This document shows, piece after piece, positions 15,961-30,200 of a stretch of DNA of 64,000 bases (the first letter of the stretch is position 1; every line of letters starts with the position of its first letter). This stretch comes from Pempheris klunzingeri (Eukaryota > Chordata > Actinopteri > Acropomatiformes > Pempheridae). Where the stretch lies: assembly GCF_042242105.1 (NCBI RefSeq), contig NC_092012.1:11385470-11449469 (forward strand). Reading direction: 5' to 3'. Below the pieces are notes generated by a model that saw nothing but the letters and a program-made list of their open reading frames with translations, had not been told where the DNA came from and did not search any database. The position numbers and the translations under genes are program-made.

Positions 15961-18900
15961 ATAAAATCCTGTAGACTGTTGGATGCACAGATATGTGTTA
16001 GCATGTAAAGCATGTCAAAATAGAGAAAGTATATCAAGCGCATTAGAGACTGAGCTTCAATGAAACATTTTACTAATGTAATCATGTTCTGTCTTTTAAT
16101 GTGATAGTGTTCTTAGTTGTTTTTGATTCTATTGTGAAATAATCATTAAAAAAAAAAGACAACATAACATTTAGCTTACTTATTTTTCTACTGTAATTTC
16201 AGCCTTTCTCTCCATACTTTTGCTGTGTTTACATTGTCATTTATTTTCTTTTGACTCTAAATGCAGCCCTACAGTCAGCTAAATGAGGCAAAACAACTCT
16301 GGGAGAACACACCCCTCAAATGTGACCATCTCATATAAGCAGTGCACAATAAACTACATACTATCCAAATTCATGTTAAAAACTTCTCTCTACAAGTACT
16401 TCCATAAATATAGTAAAAACGGACACCCTACCTGTGACCTTTGACTTAATGCTGCTTTATTTCCCAGTGAGAGGAGCAATCTGAGTGCATCTGGGGACCT
16501 CTGACTGCAAGGTTATAGAGACTCAGCATCCTATTGGACACACCCATCTTCATCACAAGGGCATGGGGGTATTTTTAGAGCCGTGCCCAATATACATAAA
16601 CACATGCAAGATTCAAGAGCAGAGCGCACGTAGATATAAACACACAACCACACACACACACACACAAACACAAACACACACTAACGAAGACGAGTGAGAG
16701 AGCCAAAAGGAGAGATCCAACGACAGCAATGTTATGACACCAACAGCCTCGGATCGTTGATTCCGGTGTTGTGTATGGACTTCCCTGCTGGTGCTTCCTG
16801 GAAGCTTCTCTCCAAGGTCTGTAACCTCACATGGGATATAGTTTGAATGGATATAACATGAAGGAATACTAGACCTGTAAACATGGCTGCACTAACTCCA
16901 GTTTCCAGTTGCAATGATCAAATAACTTTTTGAGATTTGGATTTTGGGTTCAAATATTGGGATATTGTACATAATCGCTGGTGATGCTTCAGCTTTATTT
17001 AACGGTCAATATAGGATTTGTGTTTGGCTTGAACACATCTTCAGAAAGAGCCTTTGTGTTGTCATGAAAACATTTAAAAACTTAAAGCCTCCTAAACTCT
17101 CACTTTTAATTTCTTTTAAATTGGTGCACCTTCTTTTGCAAAACTTGTATCAGACGATAACGTAAATGAAAAGTAGATCAATGTGAAAATGACGCATGTT
17201 GTCTTGAACATGTCCTCGTTGTGCTTACTTGCTTTCTGCAGTGGCCTTCTGCAGTAACAGGATCGGGCTGGCACGAAATCCCCAACGTATCAACCCCCTG
17301 AGAGAAGAAGGGGCCTCCTGTAACACAAACCCCAATTAGACCTGCCGTTTTAAAAGCCTTTGACAGTGAAGTATCACCTCCCAGTTTCAGGTATCATCAA
17401 TCTAAATACGCTCACATCCCAAAAGCTGAAATCCATCCAGGATCTCAGGGTGGTTTGACACATTAATGGGAAGTGCACAGTGGTTAAGTAATCGCCAAAC
17501 TGTGCTGTTGATGTGGAGCAGCCTTATTTTGATAGTTTTCAAGCTTGACGAAAGGCAGCGTCTGTCTCCCAGTGAACGGTTGTTTGTTGTCAAGAGACTG
17601 TTGAAAGACTCATAAAGCTAACTGATATCCCTGCAAGGCCGCAGACTGTTTTTCAGCTGTTAAGTATTTGTTTGTCTTGACAGTGATAAGCGGTGCTTCA
17701 CTGCTGCCAGCTTAGATACCCTCTCTGTTCCTCTTTCATCCGACTCCTCACCGCGCCTATGTTTCTGCAGCCAAACAACACATATCATCACAGTGGCAAA
17801 AGGTCAAGGAATGAAAGGATGGAAAATGTTGGAGGACTTGGTGCCATAAATTAGATATCAGATTTAATAGGTCACATTAATAACAGGTCGCTCCAACTAA
17901 CTCTGTCCAAAATAATCAGGCTAACTGGTGAGTGTCCAAAACATAAAACTGCACATAGGATGCTGCCCAATATGGGTGTGATCTCTAATTTGACCTTTTT
18001 TGAGTGTTTTTCTGGTGAAATGTTATGCATGTTGCACAGAGTGGATGAATTCATTGAATTAGTTGGATTTGCTGGTTTGGTTAACTTGATTATGACTATT
18101 GATTTCCTGCTCAACTGTCTAAGCTTTTCATGCATGTCACATTATGCAGGGATGATGAACACTGTATAAAACTCTAAAACTAACAGTTGTAAAAAGCTAA
18201 GCAACAAAATTGTTGCAGCTACTGTAATAGACCAATAATAAAGGCAGTTTCCGCTGAATAAAACAACAAAACCAAAAGTCTATAGTCGGGCCAGTGGTCT
18301 GGCTGTAATGGTGATAACTGATTATCTGGTTACTTTGGGGCAGCGGGAACTGGCTGTGAGCACAATGTTGGCATAACATCATCTTCTACGTTACTACGAC
18401 AAACCTGTTGACAAAAAGTTCCTTATTTGCACATGTAATGGATACAGAGCAACATCATTATTTGAAATCATGTTTTCTGAATATTCACTTTTTTACCACT
18501 GTTATGGGCTCCACCAACACCTGAAGGAAACATCTTTCTCACTACTATTACTATTATTATTATTATTATGGCTCATTAGCTGCTAAATCCTCTGATATGT
18601 TCACCAGCCAGTCGCCAGTTGTGTCACATATAGTCTCATTGTTTTCAAAGGGTGTATCCTCTGCTCAGTGTCCCTTTCAGTACATCTCAGTCTTTGCTTG
18701 ACATGCTGGACTCTATATTAACTAAACTGACAAACACAAAATATTTCAGTTTTTGCCCTTATTCTGAAAGAGAAAGAGACCTATTTACATGGCTGGAGAA
18801 AATTAATACTCCATTAATATTCCTGTTTACATGCAGCTGTGCATGATCCAGTTAGAGTACAATGGAATACCTGCAGCCACTGGGGCCATTTTGCATGAAA

Positions 18901-20032
18901 ATAGGATTCTTCAAAGTTTTCCACTGGTGACTTACTTGTTCCTTCAACCACCTCCTTGAAAAATTATTTGCACATAAAACCTGTTCATATCCTAGTCTTT
19001 TAAAATGCTTAAAAGTAGTTGTTTCTCCTCCAAATCAGAAATGCCAGCTTTTATTTTGAAAGTGCATCTTAACTCCAGCCTTGTAAACTGTCGGCTAGTT
19101 GTTTAAAACGCACAGAGCTGACTGGGAACAGGACAGAGGCGGTTAAAAACCCCAACTCAGATGCATATTTTGAAATGCACTGTATATGCGTCCAATTTGG
19201 AGTATCCAAACAGAATATAGTGTACACGTGAACCACATCAAATTTAGAATATTGTCATGTAAACTTAGTCACTGTCAGACCTGGTCAAACTTTCACCAAC
19301 CTCAGTTGTACTCTTAAGCTAGGTTGTGCTTGCTGCTGACTGTTATTAACGTTAGCAGGTTTTATCTCCAGTCATTCATGGTCCCCAAAGGATTCATCTT
19401 AAGAAAACTGCCAGTCATTCCAGCATTAAAGCTAAAACATTCAATAACTATTGAAATACTGAAATAAATGCATGTTGCTCCTGCTCTTGTTGAAACTAGC
19501 ACTTCTAGTGGTGATAAAAAAACATGATCATATTGTCCATATGAAGTCACACAGCAACAGACCTCCTAAATAAAGTCCTCAGGGTCATCAGAAATTCACC
19601 CAGAGCCATCTTTGCCCACATTGCCAGTGCAGTGAGCGGACTGGACTAAAACAACACAGTCAGCTGAGACCTCAATTGCGAGAATGTGCTGCTGAAGCAC
19701 GACGAGGTGGTTCTTGCACGGTGTGACACCTTTTGATGAATCCAAAACGTCCACTTAATAAACGTCTGTATAAAAAGTGTATCCAGAGATGCCAGTTTAT
19801 TAAAGTTCACCTAAATGCAAAGCAAAGCAACATACCTGGAATAAATCGGACTTTTTAGCAGATTGAATTCAGTGTTCATTTTGAAGGTTGTGGTAAATAC
19901 TGTAAATAATAATGATAAAATTTGTAAAAACATGGATCACAACTTGACATAGTGATGTACAAGCATATCAACACGATTAAGTCTCAGAGGAGAAGAGACA
20001 TCTGGACACTTGTTCTCTGTCTGTCTAACAGT
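15961..20032. other. Intergenic DNA between METTL21C copy B and METTL21E
   Basis: About 4 kb without a supported exon. It holds an interrupted CA repeat (about 16649-16680), a short TTA run (about 18541-18570) and AT-rich unique-looking sequence. BIVM and POGLUT2, which I recall near ERCC5 in tetrapods, are not recognisable here. Confidence 0.6.
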
Positions 20033-22401
20033 TCAGGCAGCAGCCTCTCCTTCCTCCTTGGTCCCTCTGTCCTTCCTCCAGGCTTGGTACAGTTTGATAC
20101 TCAGACTGGGGAGGTCATACAGCTCCTCCAGGTGGAAGCGCTGCCGAAAGCGATCAACAAAGCTGTTCTCTGGGTCCAGACGAAAGCGCATGGCCCACAG
20201 GATCTGCGTGTTTTCCTGGCACAGGTGATCAAAAGTGTCCATCAGCTCGTCCAGGTAAGGATGAGAGTACACCACGTCAGCTGCCAGGATGTAGTCGAAA
20301 CAGTGAGTGGCACGAGGGAAACGCTGCTCCACGTCCTGACCCCAGGTGAGCTCTGTGACCTGGAGACAGAGATGATCTAGAGTTGATTGCTACACTGTTA
20401 AACGAGCATATTCTGTCCCTTATTTCAAAAAGCTTGTTTTTAAAAGGAAGTCTTTGACATTTACTACATTTGGCCCATTACCCCAAAAAAACACCAAGAA
20501 AAACAACAAAAAGACAATGTAACATACTGTTTTTAATATATCTGAATATATTTCATCCAGTATCCTCCTGACTATATCACATCTGAATATATAAACCTAC
20601 TAGAGGGATGTACTTGCACCGGCCCTTGGTGTTGCGTGTAACATTGTACTGGAGGTTCCCCAACAGTGCCGGTAGGTCGGTGGAGGTCACCTTAGCACCT
20701 GGAGAGAGACAAAGCAGCTGAGCGTTAAATGAGATACAACAGCGACAGAGAGAGAACAAACAGATTAGGACTAAGAGACTGAAAACTATAATAATTGAAT
20801 TGTTTTGTCTACGAACCCAACAGGCTGGCGACGATGGTGAGGAGCCCAGTTCCGGCACCCAGTTCGATCACATTTTTGTCTGCGAGGTTGTATTTGTCTC
20901 TGTTGGTCTCTAAGAAATGGCACAACACCATTGCCTGTGGGAGGACACGGCTTTATAACCCTGTGATAGTGGCTCAAAATAAAGAGGATACATGGCAGCT
21001 GACTGTAAATGTTGGGAGAATGCGTAAGTTTGGGCGTACCGAGGGCCAGAGTACAGCTCCGTAGAGGTCAGTGGACTCTTTGATACGGATCTCCTGGTCA
21101 GAGAAGATGTATCCCACCCAGGCCTCTGGCCCAATGACAGAGGGGTGGAAATTTCGAGCCATTATGGCTTTGGCTAGCTCTGCATCCACAGCAGCTCCTG
21201 CTTGGACATCCACAGAAGAGACAGATATTATATTAAAGAAATAACAGGATGGCTGAATTCCATTTAGATGACCAAGTTCCTCGTTGCCTCTGCTGTTTGC
21301 TTGTACTTTGTTGTGTACGATGTAGACGTGTCTGATGCTCCAACAACTCAGGCAACGACAGTACAAGTAACTCTATATCCTTATTGTAGGTTAAAATTAG
21401 TTGTCTGACCTGAAGTTGAGTTAAAACACACTGCTAATTAGTTTTTCATCTTCATATGACTCATCTGCCTTGGCACTTGCGAGTTACACAAGTTGCTGCA
21501 GCAAAGTGATGTGACATAGCGATGAGAAATGACTGCTAAAACGTGAAATCTTCCATTGTAGAGAAGAGGAAGGAGAAATGTCATGGATGGATGCTAAAAG
21601 AATAGGCCAAATTACACCAAATATTAAATATTTGAATGGCTTGATGTTTTTTGTACAACAATCCCAGCAGCTACGGCATCAAAATCAGCTGAAAGAAAAT
21701 CTCAACAACAGCATGACAGACAATCCTGCTGTGCATTATTGGTAGGCGTTTCATTTATTTTGTGCACCACGGCACCGAAATAGTCAGAGAGCCATGAATC
21801 AAGCAGATGAGTGATCATGTTGTCCGTCTTTAGTATCACATAGTAAGTAACATTTAAGTCTCTGCTCCATAAATAAAACACATTTAGGCTCATAAAGCCC
21901 CTCTGATCCTGCTCTGTTTGTTTGTAACACTGTGCCGATGTGTCGGACCATAGCCACGTGTTAATCAGAGTTTCTGACTCACAGCCTCAGTTATGAAACA
22001 CCGGTTTAGAGAAAAGGTCAGGGGAGCCCATGGAGATACAATGCAAAGGTTGAGTTGGGTCAGGGTGAGCTCAGGAGCTCAGTTTACAGCTTTTGGTGTA
22101 TATAAATACTTGTTACTTATGTCACTAACATGCAGTAGTTTGCAGAGAGTCCATTTCACAAACAGCCATTTTAGATTCACACTCAGTTTTGGGGGGGATT
22201 TATAAACAACTTCACATGCATATGATCTCAAATTTTAAAGACTTTTAAAAAAAAAAAAAAAAATGTTGATCAGAAAAAAATTACAAACTGTCCTGTGCTG
22301 CCAGCACCAATTAATGCCACTGAATTTAGAAAGAAAAATCTTTAGTTTTCTGTTGTGTACTCTAAATTCTCACCTTCTTCTTTGGTGTTGGAGTCCTCCA
22401 T
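20033..22401 (-). CDS. mettl21e: METTL21E-like protein-lysine methyltransferase
   Basis: The third tandem METTL21 gene. Exons on the minus strand: 22374-22401 (MEDSNTKEE plus one base), 21040-21197, 20817-20934, 20601-20698 and 20033-20359. They total 729 nt (242 aa) and are phase-consistent. Core motifs: IFSDQEIRIKESTDLYGAVLW, IELGAGTGLLTIVASLLG, VTSTDLPALLGNLQYNV, TELTWGQDV and DYILAADVVYSHPYLDELM. The C-terminal part, ILWAMRFRLDPENSFVDRF then LPSLSIKLYQAWRK, resembles METTL21E rather than METTL21C as I recall them. Its last coding block is split by an intron (20360-20600) that copies A and B lack. The donor there is CTA|gtaggt and the acceptor ccag|GTC. The 28-nt first exon ends in a GT donor and feeds the next exon in the right phase. 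METTL21E is a pseudogene in humans but active in mouse muscle. Confidence 0.83.
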
Positions 22402-23248
22402 GGCCTTGGACTGTTGAGCCTCCATATCTGAAGGAGTCCAAGCATGGGCACGAGAATGCCTCACAGAGAAAATTTATAGCGGCCAATTGCTCTTCTTAGT
22501 TTGTGATCCCGGATGTCCTTTGGATTTGGGTCAATCTGGATCCAGATCTCTTGCAGGCTGTCGCCCTCTGTGGTTTTAAGTTACACACAAATACACTGTT
22601 TCCCCAACTTCTTGTCCAACTTCATGTCCGCCCTCAACTCCCCCCCACATCTCCAGCTCTCCGTGGGCATGCTTAAACCCTTCTCTAATGCAGCACAGCT
22701 GACGGACAGCAACAGCCGCTCTGTCCGACTGCTGAACTGGAGCTGGGAAGCGAACGGGAGGAGAAATGTCTCCTCAGTTTACCTAAGAAGTTAAAATAGC
22801 ACTTGGTGCAAGTGATAGAGACTTCAGGTGTTTATTCAGAAACACCAAAATGTTTTTCACATGTGTAAAAGCCTTCATGTTGGTGGGTGTTCAACACAGA
22901 CTGAGGGAGGGGGGGGGGACTGAAATATAGTTCGAAATTTGACGGTTGTGTGGTGCTGAAAACTTGCACCCATCCAAGTCTCACTGTTAACACACTAGCA
23001 TGACAAATGGCAAAGTCTGAGCCAGAAGGAAGAAACACTTCAAAAAATGTATCTCAAAAATTTTATGCAAAACTTTCTCTCATTCTTCAACATACCATTA
23101 AATAGGTATACATATTTTCTATCACATCAATAGTAGACAAAATATACACTAAAGCTAATTTCTTCACTTATTTCATGATTTTCACACTTATCTCTGACAT
23201 CAAATATCAGACTGCTTAGACAATTTATTTTAATGTCATATCCGAAGT
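22402..23248. other. Short intergenic spacer, METTL21E promoter side and ERCC5 3' side
   Basis: No exon is supported. It contains the presumed upstream region of the METTL21E-like gene at the left and the ERCC5 3' UTR end at the right, where a minus-strand AATAAA occurs at 23224-23229. Confidence 0.6.
23224..23229 (-). promoter_or_regulatory. ERCC5 polyadenylation signal AATAAA
   Basis: The canonical hexamer on the minus strand lies 19 nt after the ERCC5 stop codon, implying a very short 3' UTR. Assigned by position only. Confidence 0.6.
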
Positions 23249-26200
23249 TCAGTTTTTTCCTCCAAGCTTCTTCCCCCTTCCCTTTCCTCTAACGGTTCCT
23301 CTCCCTCTTGCACTTTTCGCTCCACGGCCTCGGCTGCCTTCGAACACAGATCGGGCTGTGACCATAGCAACCTGACCGCCACCGTCGCTGTCCTCGCCAG
23401 AGCTGCTGCTGCTGTTCGCCCCGGTCCTCTGAGGCACAGTCTTAGTAGACTGAGGGAGTGACTTCACAGGGAGTGACTTCACAGGGAGTGACTTCACAGG
23501 GAGTGACTCCTGGCTGATGCTGCTTACATCCTTCAGAGGTGGAAGAGGAGGTTCAACCATCACCTCAGACCCCAGAAATCCTCCTCCTGCAGTAGACCGC
23601 TCCTCTTCTCTCTCTCCTCGTCCTCCTCCTCCTCCCTTCTTTGGACTCTTGCTTGCTGCATTCCCCTTCTTAGATTTGGATGGTGATGGCATTTCCTCCT
23701 CACTGTCCTCCTCCTCCTCTCCTCCTCTTTCCTTTCTCTTCATGCAGGTGACTGCTCGGCGGAGTCGCTGGCTGCGGATCGCCTGCTTTTCCTGTTGCTC
23801 CAAGCGGAAGAACGAGTCGATCCGCAGCTGAGTCTGAACCAAACCAGTAATAGATAAATATAAAAGATATAACACTACAAAGTGGTTGTATTCTCTCCAT
23901 TAATTACTTTTTTTTTTTTCAGATTTACACAATCAAACTGGAGGCTTTAGGAGAGTCAGACACAGAGTGTGCCTATCAGTGATGATGTGACAGTGTTACA
24001 GACATTTACTGCAATATGAAACCTCTCAGTCTTATCATATACACTACTCACAAAAAGTTAGGGATATTCGGCTTTCAGGTGAAATTTCAGGATGAACCAC
24101 CACCAATACATTTCCTGGTTCAGTTAGAATTGGTATTTAAACAGTCCTCCTCATCGTGTTGTTCACATTCTGACATCATGAGACCAAGACGACACCTAAC
24201 TATTGATCAGCAGCACCTCAAAACTGGAGGCTTCAAACAGGTCCTCAGACAGAAGTGTCCACTGAGCTTAGAGGGTCACAGTGTCATCAGCATGTTGCAA
24301 CAGAGATACAGAGACTGGAAGAGTCACAGAAAGGAGAGGAGTGGACGTCCTTTGGCCACATCCCAATTTTACGTTTACCCTCGTTTACCCTCCACTGTTG
24401 TTAGATTTTCTTTCAATAAATTGTTTAAGATGAAGAAACTACCAGTGCATGCTGATACTTAAATGTCCTACTTTCATGATATAATATCACTGTAGCATTA
24501 ACTTTTTACATTTTCCATAAGTTTCACCTGAAAGTCGAATATCCCTAACTTTTTGTGAACCCTGTATATTATATTTTCTTACAAGTAGATTATAAATTGT
24601 TATTCGGTACTATTAACTACTGTATATTAAAGTGGATATTGTTACAATGTTATTTTAATCCAATTGAGCTGTCAATGTTTAGGGTGCTTTACTCAAGTTT
24701 GTATTGGTAAGTTAATACTACCACTAACAATAGTAAAAGGTTTATGTTTAAATTGTTTAGCCATTCATTTTAGCGAAAGAAATCAACATTCATTTTAGCT
24801 ATATCAGCAGTTTATTCATATTTTTAGTCATTTCAACTGCTCATCTTTTACTTTTGGTGTTATTTAACTATTTCAAACAGTTAATCCATTGTTTTTTGTT
24901 AACTATTACAACATCTTTACACACTTGCTGACTGCATGTGTTGTGCTGACGGGCAGCTTTCTGGTCATTGTAAATACAATAAAAAAAAGTATCCTTCCTA
25001 GTTGGGTTACCTGCTGGGTGTTGAGCTGCTTGATCACAGGTTGAAGAGTCTCGTCTGTCTTCTGACTGCTCCAACCAAAACGACTCAGACAGAACGTGAA
25101 AAAAAAAATGGTCAAGGAAACTTCAAACATTCATGAACACACGTGCACATAAATGCACAGAGAGCGAGAGAAAGGATATTCTTTGAGCATGTCGAGTTGT
25201 GGGCGTCCCCAGCTGAAGGAGCTGTCCGACTGGTCCACGGCAGGTTCCAGGTAAGCCTGAGCCACCACAGGGTTGGGGAACCCAGGCTGCAGCTTTAGGT
25301 CCCTCAGTTTCTTCTTCACCTTCGTGTCCCGAGGATCGGCCACCAGACGCTTTTTCTCCTGAGCCTCGGACCACCATTTACTAGAGGGAAGAAACAATTA
25401 CCAGGCAAGACACCAATAAGCCTTTAGGAACAGAAACCATCAACGTTAAAAAGTACAACATTTTGTTAAAACTAGTTTTAACTAGAATCTCCTCCAGTAA
25501 CACTGAAACACACACACATACACACACCTGAAGTGTATGAGTGGGTCCAAGCTTGGCCCTGTGAACTCATTCAGTATCTCCATGCCAGTCACATATCCGA
25601 CCCCCGGCACCCCCTCTGTGTAGTCACTTCCCAGCAGGTACGCTAGGTTTATCAGTTTATTCCTGTCCAGACCTGAGAGACAGAGAGAGGGAAAGAGAGA
25701 AAGAGAGAGAGGAGACAGTAAATGCACCCTCTGGTCACAGTGAGAAGCATTTGTGAGCCTGAATAGTCGTCCATACGGAAATGTGACCAGTGTAATGTAT
25801 CGCTAAGTATTATATGCATTTAAAACGGCGCTATGACTGAAATCAGGCATGGTGCCCCAGAGCTTTAGGCCCTGTGGTCAGTTTGCTGACAGCCCATCTG
25901 TAAACTCTCACTCAAACACCTGTCGCTGAAATGTCCAATATGAAACCATCGGATTAGCGCGGAAATGCGTTATCCTACGACAATTTCAACATCCTACTCT
26001 TTGATTTCAGCGGGACACAAAACAGCAAAATAAAAATCAGCTTCAGTTGCAGTTAGAATGAGAATGAAACTGAATAAATATGATAAAAGGGAGCCTGAAT
26101 AAACCTGCAATATACAGACACACATAGGTTTCATAGAAAAAAAAAAATAATCCAGTAAAATGGTATCATGACTCTTGGTGGTTTGGCTTGTTTCCTCCAT

Positions 26201-27249
26201 CAAACGGGATATTGAGACGTTAGCTGATTTAAATGAAAGTTGGCTGGGTTGCAATTTCTATATGCACCTCCAATATGAAAGAGTCAAAAGCCAGTGAAAA
26301 AATGAAGAGGAAGAGAAATATCAAATTCTGGCCAAAAAAAAAAAAAAAAAAAAAAGAAAGAAATATTTTTTTCTAAATACATTTGACATCATGAATGCAC
26401 TTACATTTTTCCCATCATCTTTTAGACTCTAGAGTGAAAGACTGTCTGTGGGTCACAGTTAATGGAGACCGTTGGCAAACAGGACAAGAGGAATCTAATA
26501 CTTAATAAGGATCAAACATTAACACACACACACACACACACACACGATGGCGAGCACTGACCCAGCAGGTTCTGCAGGTCACTGTACTGGTAGTGTTCGA
26601 CATATTTGTTCTGGCTGAAGAAGTTCTTGTAGACGTGTCGCCCTCCGAACAGCCACACGTCCGAGTCGTCCGTGATGGTCCCGTGTGTGTGGTCAGCGCG
26701 GTCGAGTGCCGCGCACTGAGCCTCGGCCTCCATCGGAGCCACCAGGAACGGCACGCCGAACAGCCGCAGCAGCTCCTGGTATCAGGGGGGAAACAGCCAT
26801 CACTCACAGAATAACTACAGTGATTTGGTCTTCTGAATTCTTGATAATACCAAATCCTTTTGCCCTGATTTTATATAAGTTTTGGTCTGTGATATTATGA
26901 CTATCACCCTCTCTCTCTACTGGCAGCCTGTGACATCTAAGAGTGTGAGTGAGTTGGCACTGACTGCATGACTCTGGGAAAGTTTGGCTAAAGCACCACA
27001 GAGAAATGTATCCTCACCAGTCAGTTCACACCTTCTCTGAGTTATGTTGATCAGCTGGAAGCTATGTTGATGATCCACAGTGTGAGTGGATGTGATTTTA
27101 TAGAGTCTTTGGTTCACCTGGCTCTCCAGGTGCATCTGTCCGGTGACTGTGTTCGCCATCCTCTCCTGCTGCTGTTTCAGCTCCCTCAGGCTGCTCTGCT
27201 CCACCTGCAGAGAGCTCTCCACAGCCTCCAGCTCATCCTGGAACACACA

Positions 27250-27280
<31 letters not shown>

Positions 27281-30200
27281 TTGTGTTTCCATCACTTTGA
27301 AGTACATTACATTGACATATATTCACGTCCAGCTGCCCTTACTTTAACCTTAAGCCAAGTCTTCTCCCTAGAATTCACATTAAGGGGACTTTTTGTCCCC
27401 AAAAGGAAGGAGAGTCTCCACAATGTGACCAGATTTATCAATCTGCTGATCAGCTCAGCCTAAAGACCAGCTGACCAGTTCAAACACATTTTATTTGTCC
27501 ATTTTTTCAGATATTCATCCCTAAGATTTCTGTCTTAGTGGTGGTGCCCACAATATTGAAAAATAAAATGTAGGTCTATATGGAGGGCTAAATACCACTA
27601 GAACTAATTTCAGAAAGAATATTTTGCGTAATTTTGAACTAACCTGTTAAAATAGCATTGAAGTCAAAATCTGGCGTGTTTTAACAATACCTACCAGATC
27701 AAATTGTTCCCATTCACTGACGGCTGGAGCCGAGCTGGACTCCTTCGGCTCGTTCTCTTCAGTCTGTCTCTTTTTGTCCTCCTCTTCTTCTTCTTCTTCT
27801 TTGTCTAATTTCAAAGCAGTGGCTGGTTCGCTGGGAGCCTCTGTCAAACTTTCCTCTGGGTTTCCTTCCTCCTTGAGCCCATCATCATGGACCTCATCTG
27901 GAGATCCTCTCGCTCTGATCATTACGAGCGAATCATCTGCATCCTGCTCTTTAGATTCCTCCTCGGACACCTCGATGAAGCTCTCTGAGAAAACACGCAA
28001 AAAAAGCACTTTTGTGAATATCAACTGCTTCAAGAAATTATGAATGAGCACCACCTGAAACCAACCGTGACTGTACCTTCTGACTCGCTCTCCTCACTGC
28101 TCTCCGACTTCACGTCGTCAGGATGAAGGTCAGTTTCCGCACTGAGAGGTTTTCCGCATATCGGAGCAGAGAGGTTGATGGGTAATGTGTCCTGACTGGA
28201 AGCAGCCTGTGGTTGAACCAGCTCGCCGTTCTTTGCGATCAGTCTGTGCTCCGTTTCTTTTATCTCCAGCTCTTCTCGTTTCTCCGTCGGTCCTCTACTT
28301 CCTGTCCTCATGTCCTCCGTCACCTGCCCTCTCTTCGTCTCCCCTCCTGACTTCATCTCTCTCTCATCAGGTTGGTGCAGCGCCGCAAAGCGAAGTGCTT
28401 TGTTTCTCTGACCGATCACTTCCTCCATCTCATCTTCAGAACTACTGACATACAAACTATCTCCATCTCTCACATGTAACATTTGGACTGTTGGGTTCCC
28501 TTTAAAATCTGATTTTCCAGGAGGTAAAGAGTTCACGTTGTCAGGTTCTGTCTCTTCCTCTGAACTGCTGATGACCACTTGTGGCACAGGATGGTGAATA
28601 TTTGCCTGCAGTTTGGTGGGAGGGTTGCTGATTAGAGCCCCATGTTCAGCAGCACCGTCTTCCTCCTCAGCGAGAGCCTGCTGGATTGCCAGCAGGGTAC
28701 GAGGGGACACGCTACCATCCTTCTCATCCCGGTCCACCTGCTCCTCGTCTGAGCCGTCGTTCATTGCAGCCTGGATTGCCTCGAGCGTGCGAGGCGAGGG
28801 CGGTGACTTGTCCGGCTGAGACGGCTTTGAGACAGATGGTTTAGAGTTTTCTGAGAAGGGACCCCGCGCTGTCTCCTCTTCCTCACAAGCAGGACGCCAC
28901 AAAGGCTCTGGTCTGTCTGCTGCTCGTCTCTTGCAGCCTGACAGGGAGCTCCCAGACCACGGTGCTGCGGCAGGTTGGCTCTCAGGGGCTGTTTCTCTCT
29001 TTTTGGAACCTAGGCAGGAAAAGTCGAGTGGTTTAAACACAAAAACGACATTTTAGATTTGTGTCTACAGGATTTGTGTCTCTTTCACAATGAAACCCTG
29101 TTTAAAGGTCCTTTCCGTAAAACATGCAGCCTTTATTTTACAACAACCACTACTTAAAACACACCATAAGATTATAGATTCATTTCCTGCCATCTGGGTT
29201 ACCATTGGTTTGTACAGATTTCAATATGGCACCAAATCTCCTTGCAAGGACGTAACATACAATATGATGCAATATAAGACGAGCAATGTAACTTAGAATT
29301 TTTGATGCGCTCAATAAATCTAAATTAAATTAAAAATGGCAATTAGGAATTTTTCTGTAAAACACTAAAAAACTATTAACATTGTAGCTGCTCTCACCTT
29401 TAATGAGGATATAGTGGGAATGGTCCTCTGAAACCAGTCGGTGTGACTCCACGCTGTGACTCTGCTGCTCCCCGTCTTGTTGGCAGAGCTGTGGAGCGCT
29501 GCCGGCGCTCTGCTGGCTCATCTCTTTCTCCACGCCCTGCAGACGCTGGTTCAACTGGTTCCTCTGCAGCAGGCCGGCCAGCTGGTACTGGGAAAAGTCT
29601 CCTGACCGCTAAGAGGGAGCGAAGAAGAGTCCGTGTTGAAGCGGAGGAGATGGTTGAGTGTGTGAGTGTGAATGTGAATGAGAGTCAACAGTACCTCTGG
29701 AGGTTTGTGGTACATGGTACGGCGCCTCTTGGAGAACTCTTTCATTTCTTTGAGTATCTCATGTTTCATCTCCGGGGGCAGGCTGGCAAACTCCTCCGAG
29801 TTGATGTCCACTGAGTTGGGAGCTTCATACAATTCCCCCTGAGACACAGGGAGCAATCTGGCTTCAAATGTGAATGATAAAGCCGGGCTGGGCCCATAAA
29901 GCGGACATACTGAAGATACTGACACATGAAAAACAAGATATGATGCCCAAACAGAGGTTTTCACTGTTGACTTCACCACATGAAAGCAGTTAAATACATT
30001 TAGAACATGCTATTTAATTTGATTCACGTGTACAGGTGCTAATTTTACCTGATACATGTCATAACTGTCAACCCTGTCCTCCCAATCTTTCTCCTCCTCT
30101 TCCTCCTCCTCTGCTTCCGAACTGCAAGAATGAAACACACTGAAACAATTGTAGCACCAGCAGAGTTGAAGTGAGAGTGAAATATAAATACACCATATAA

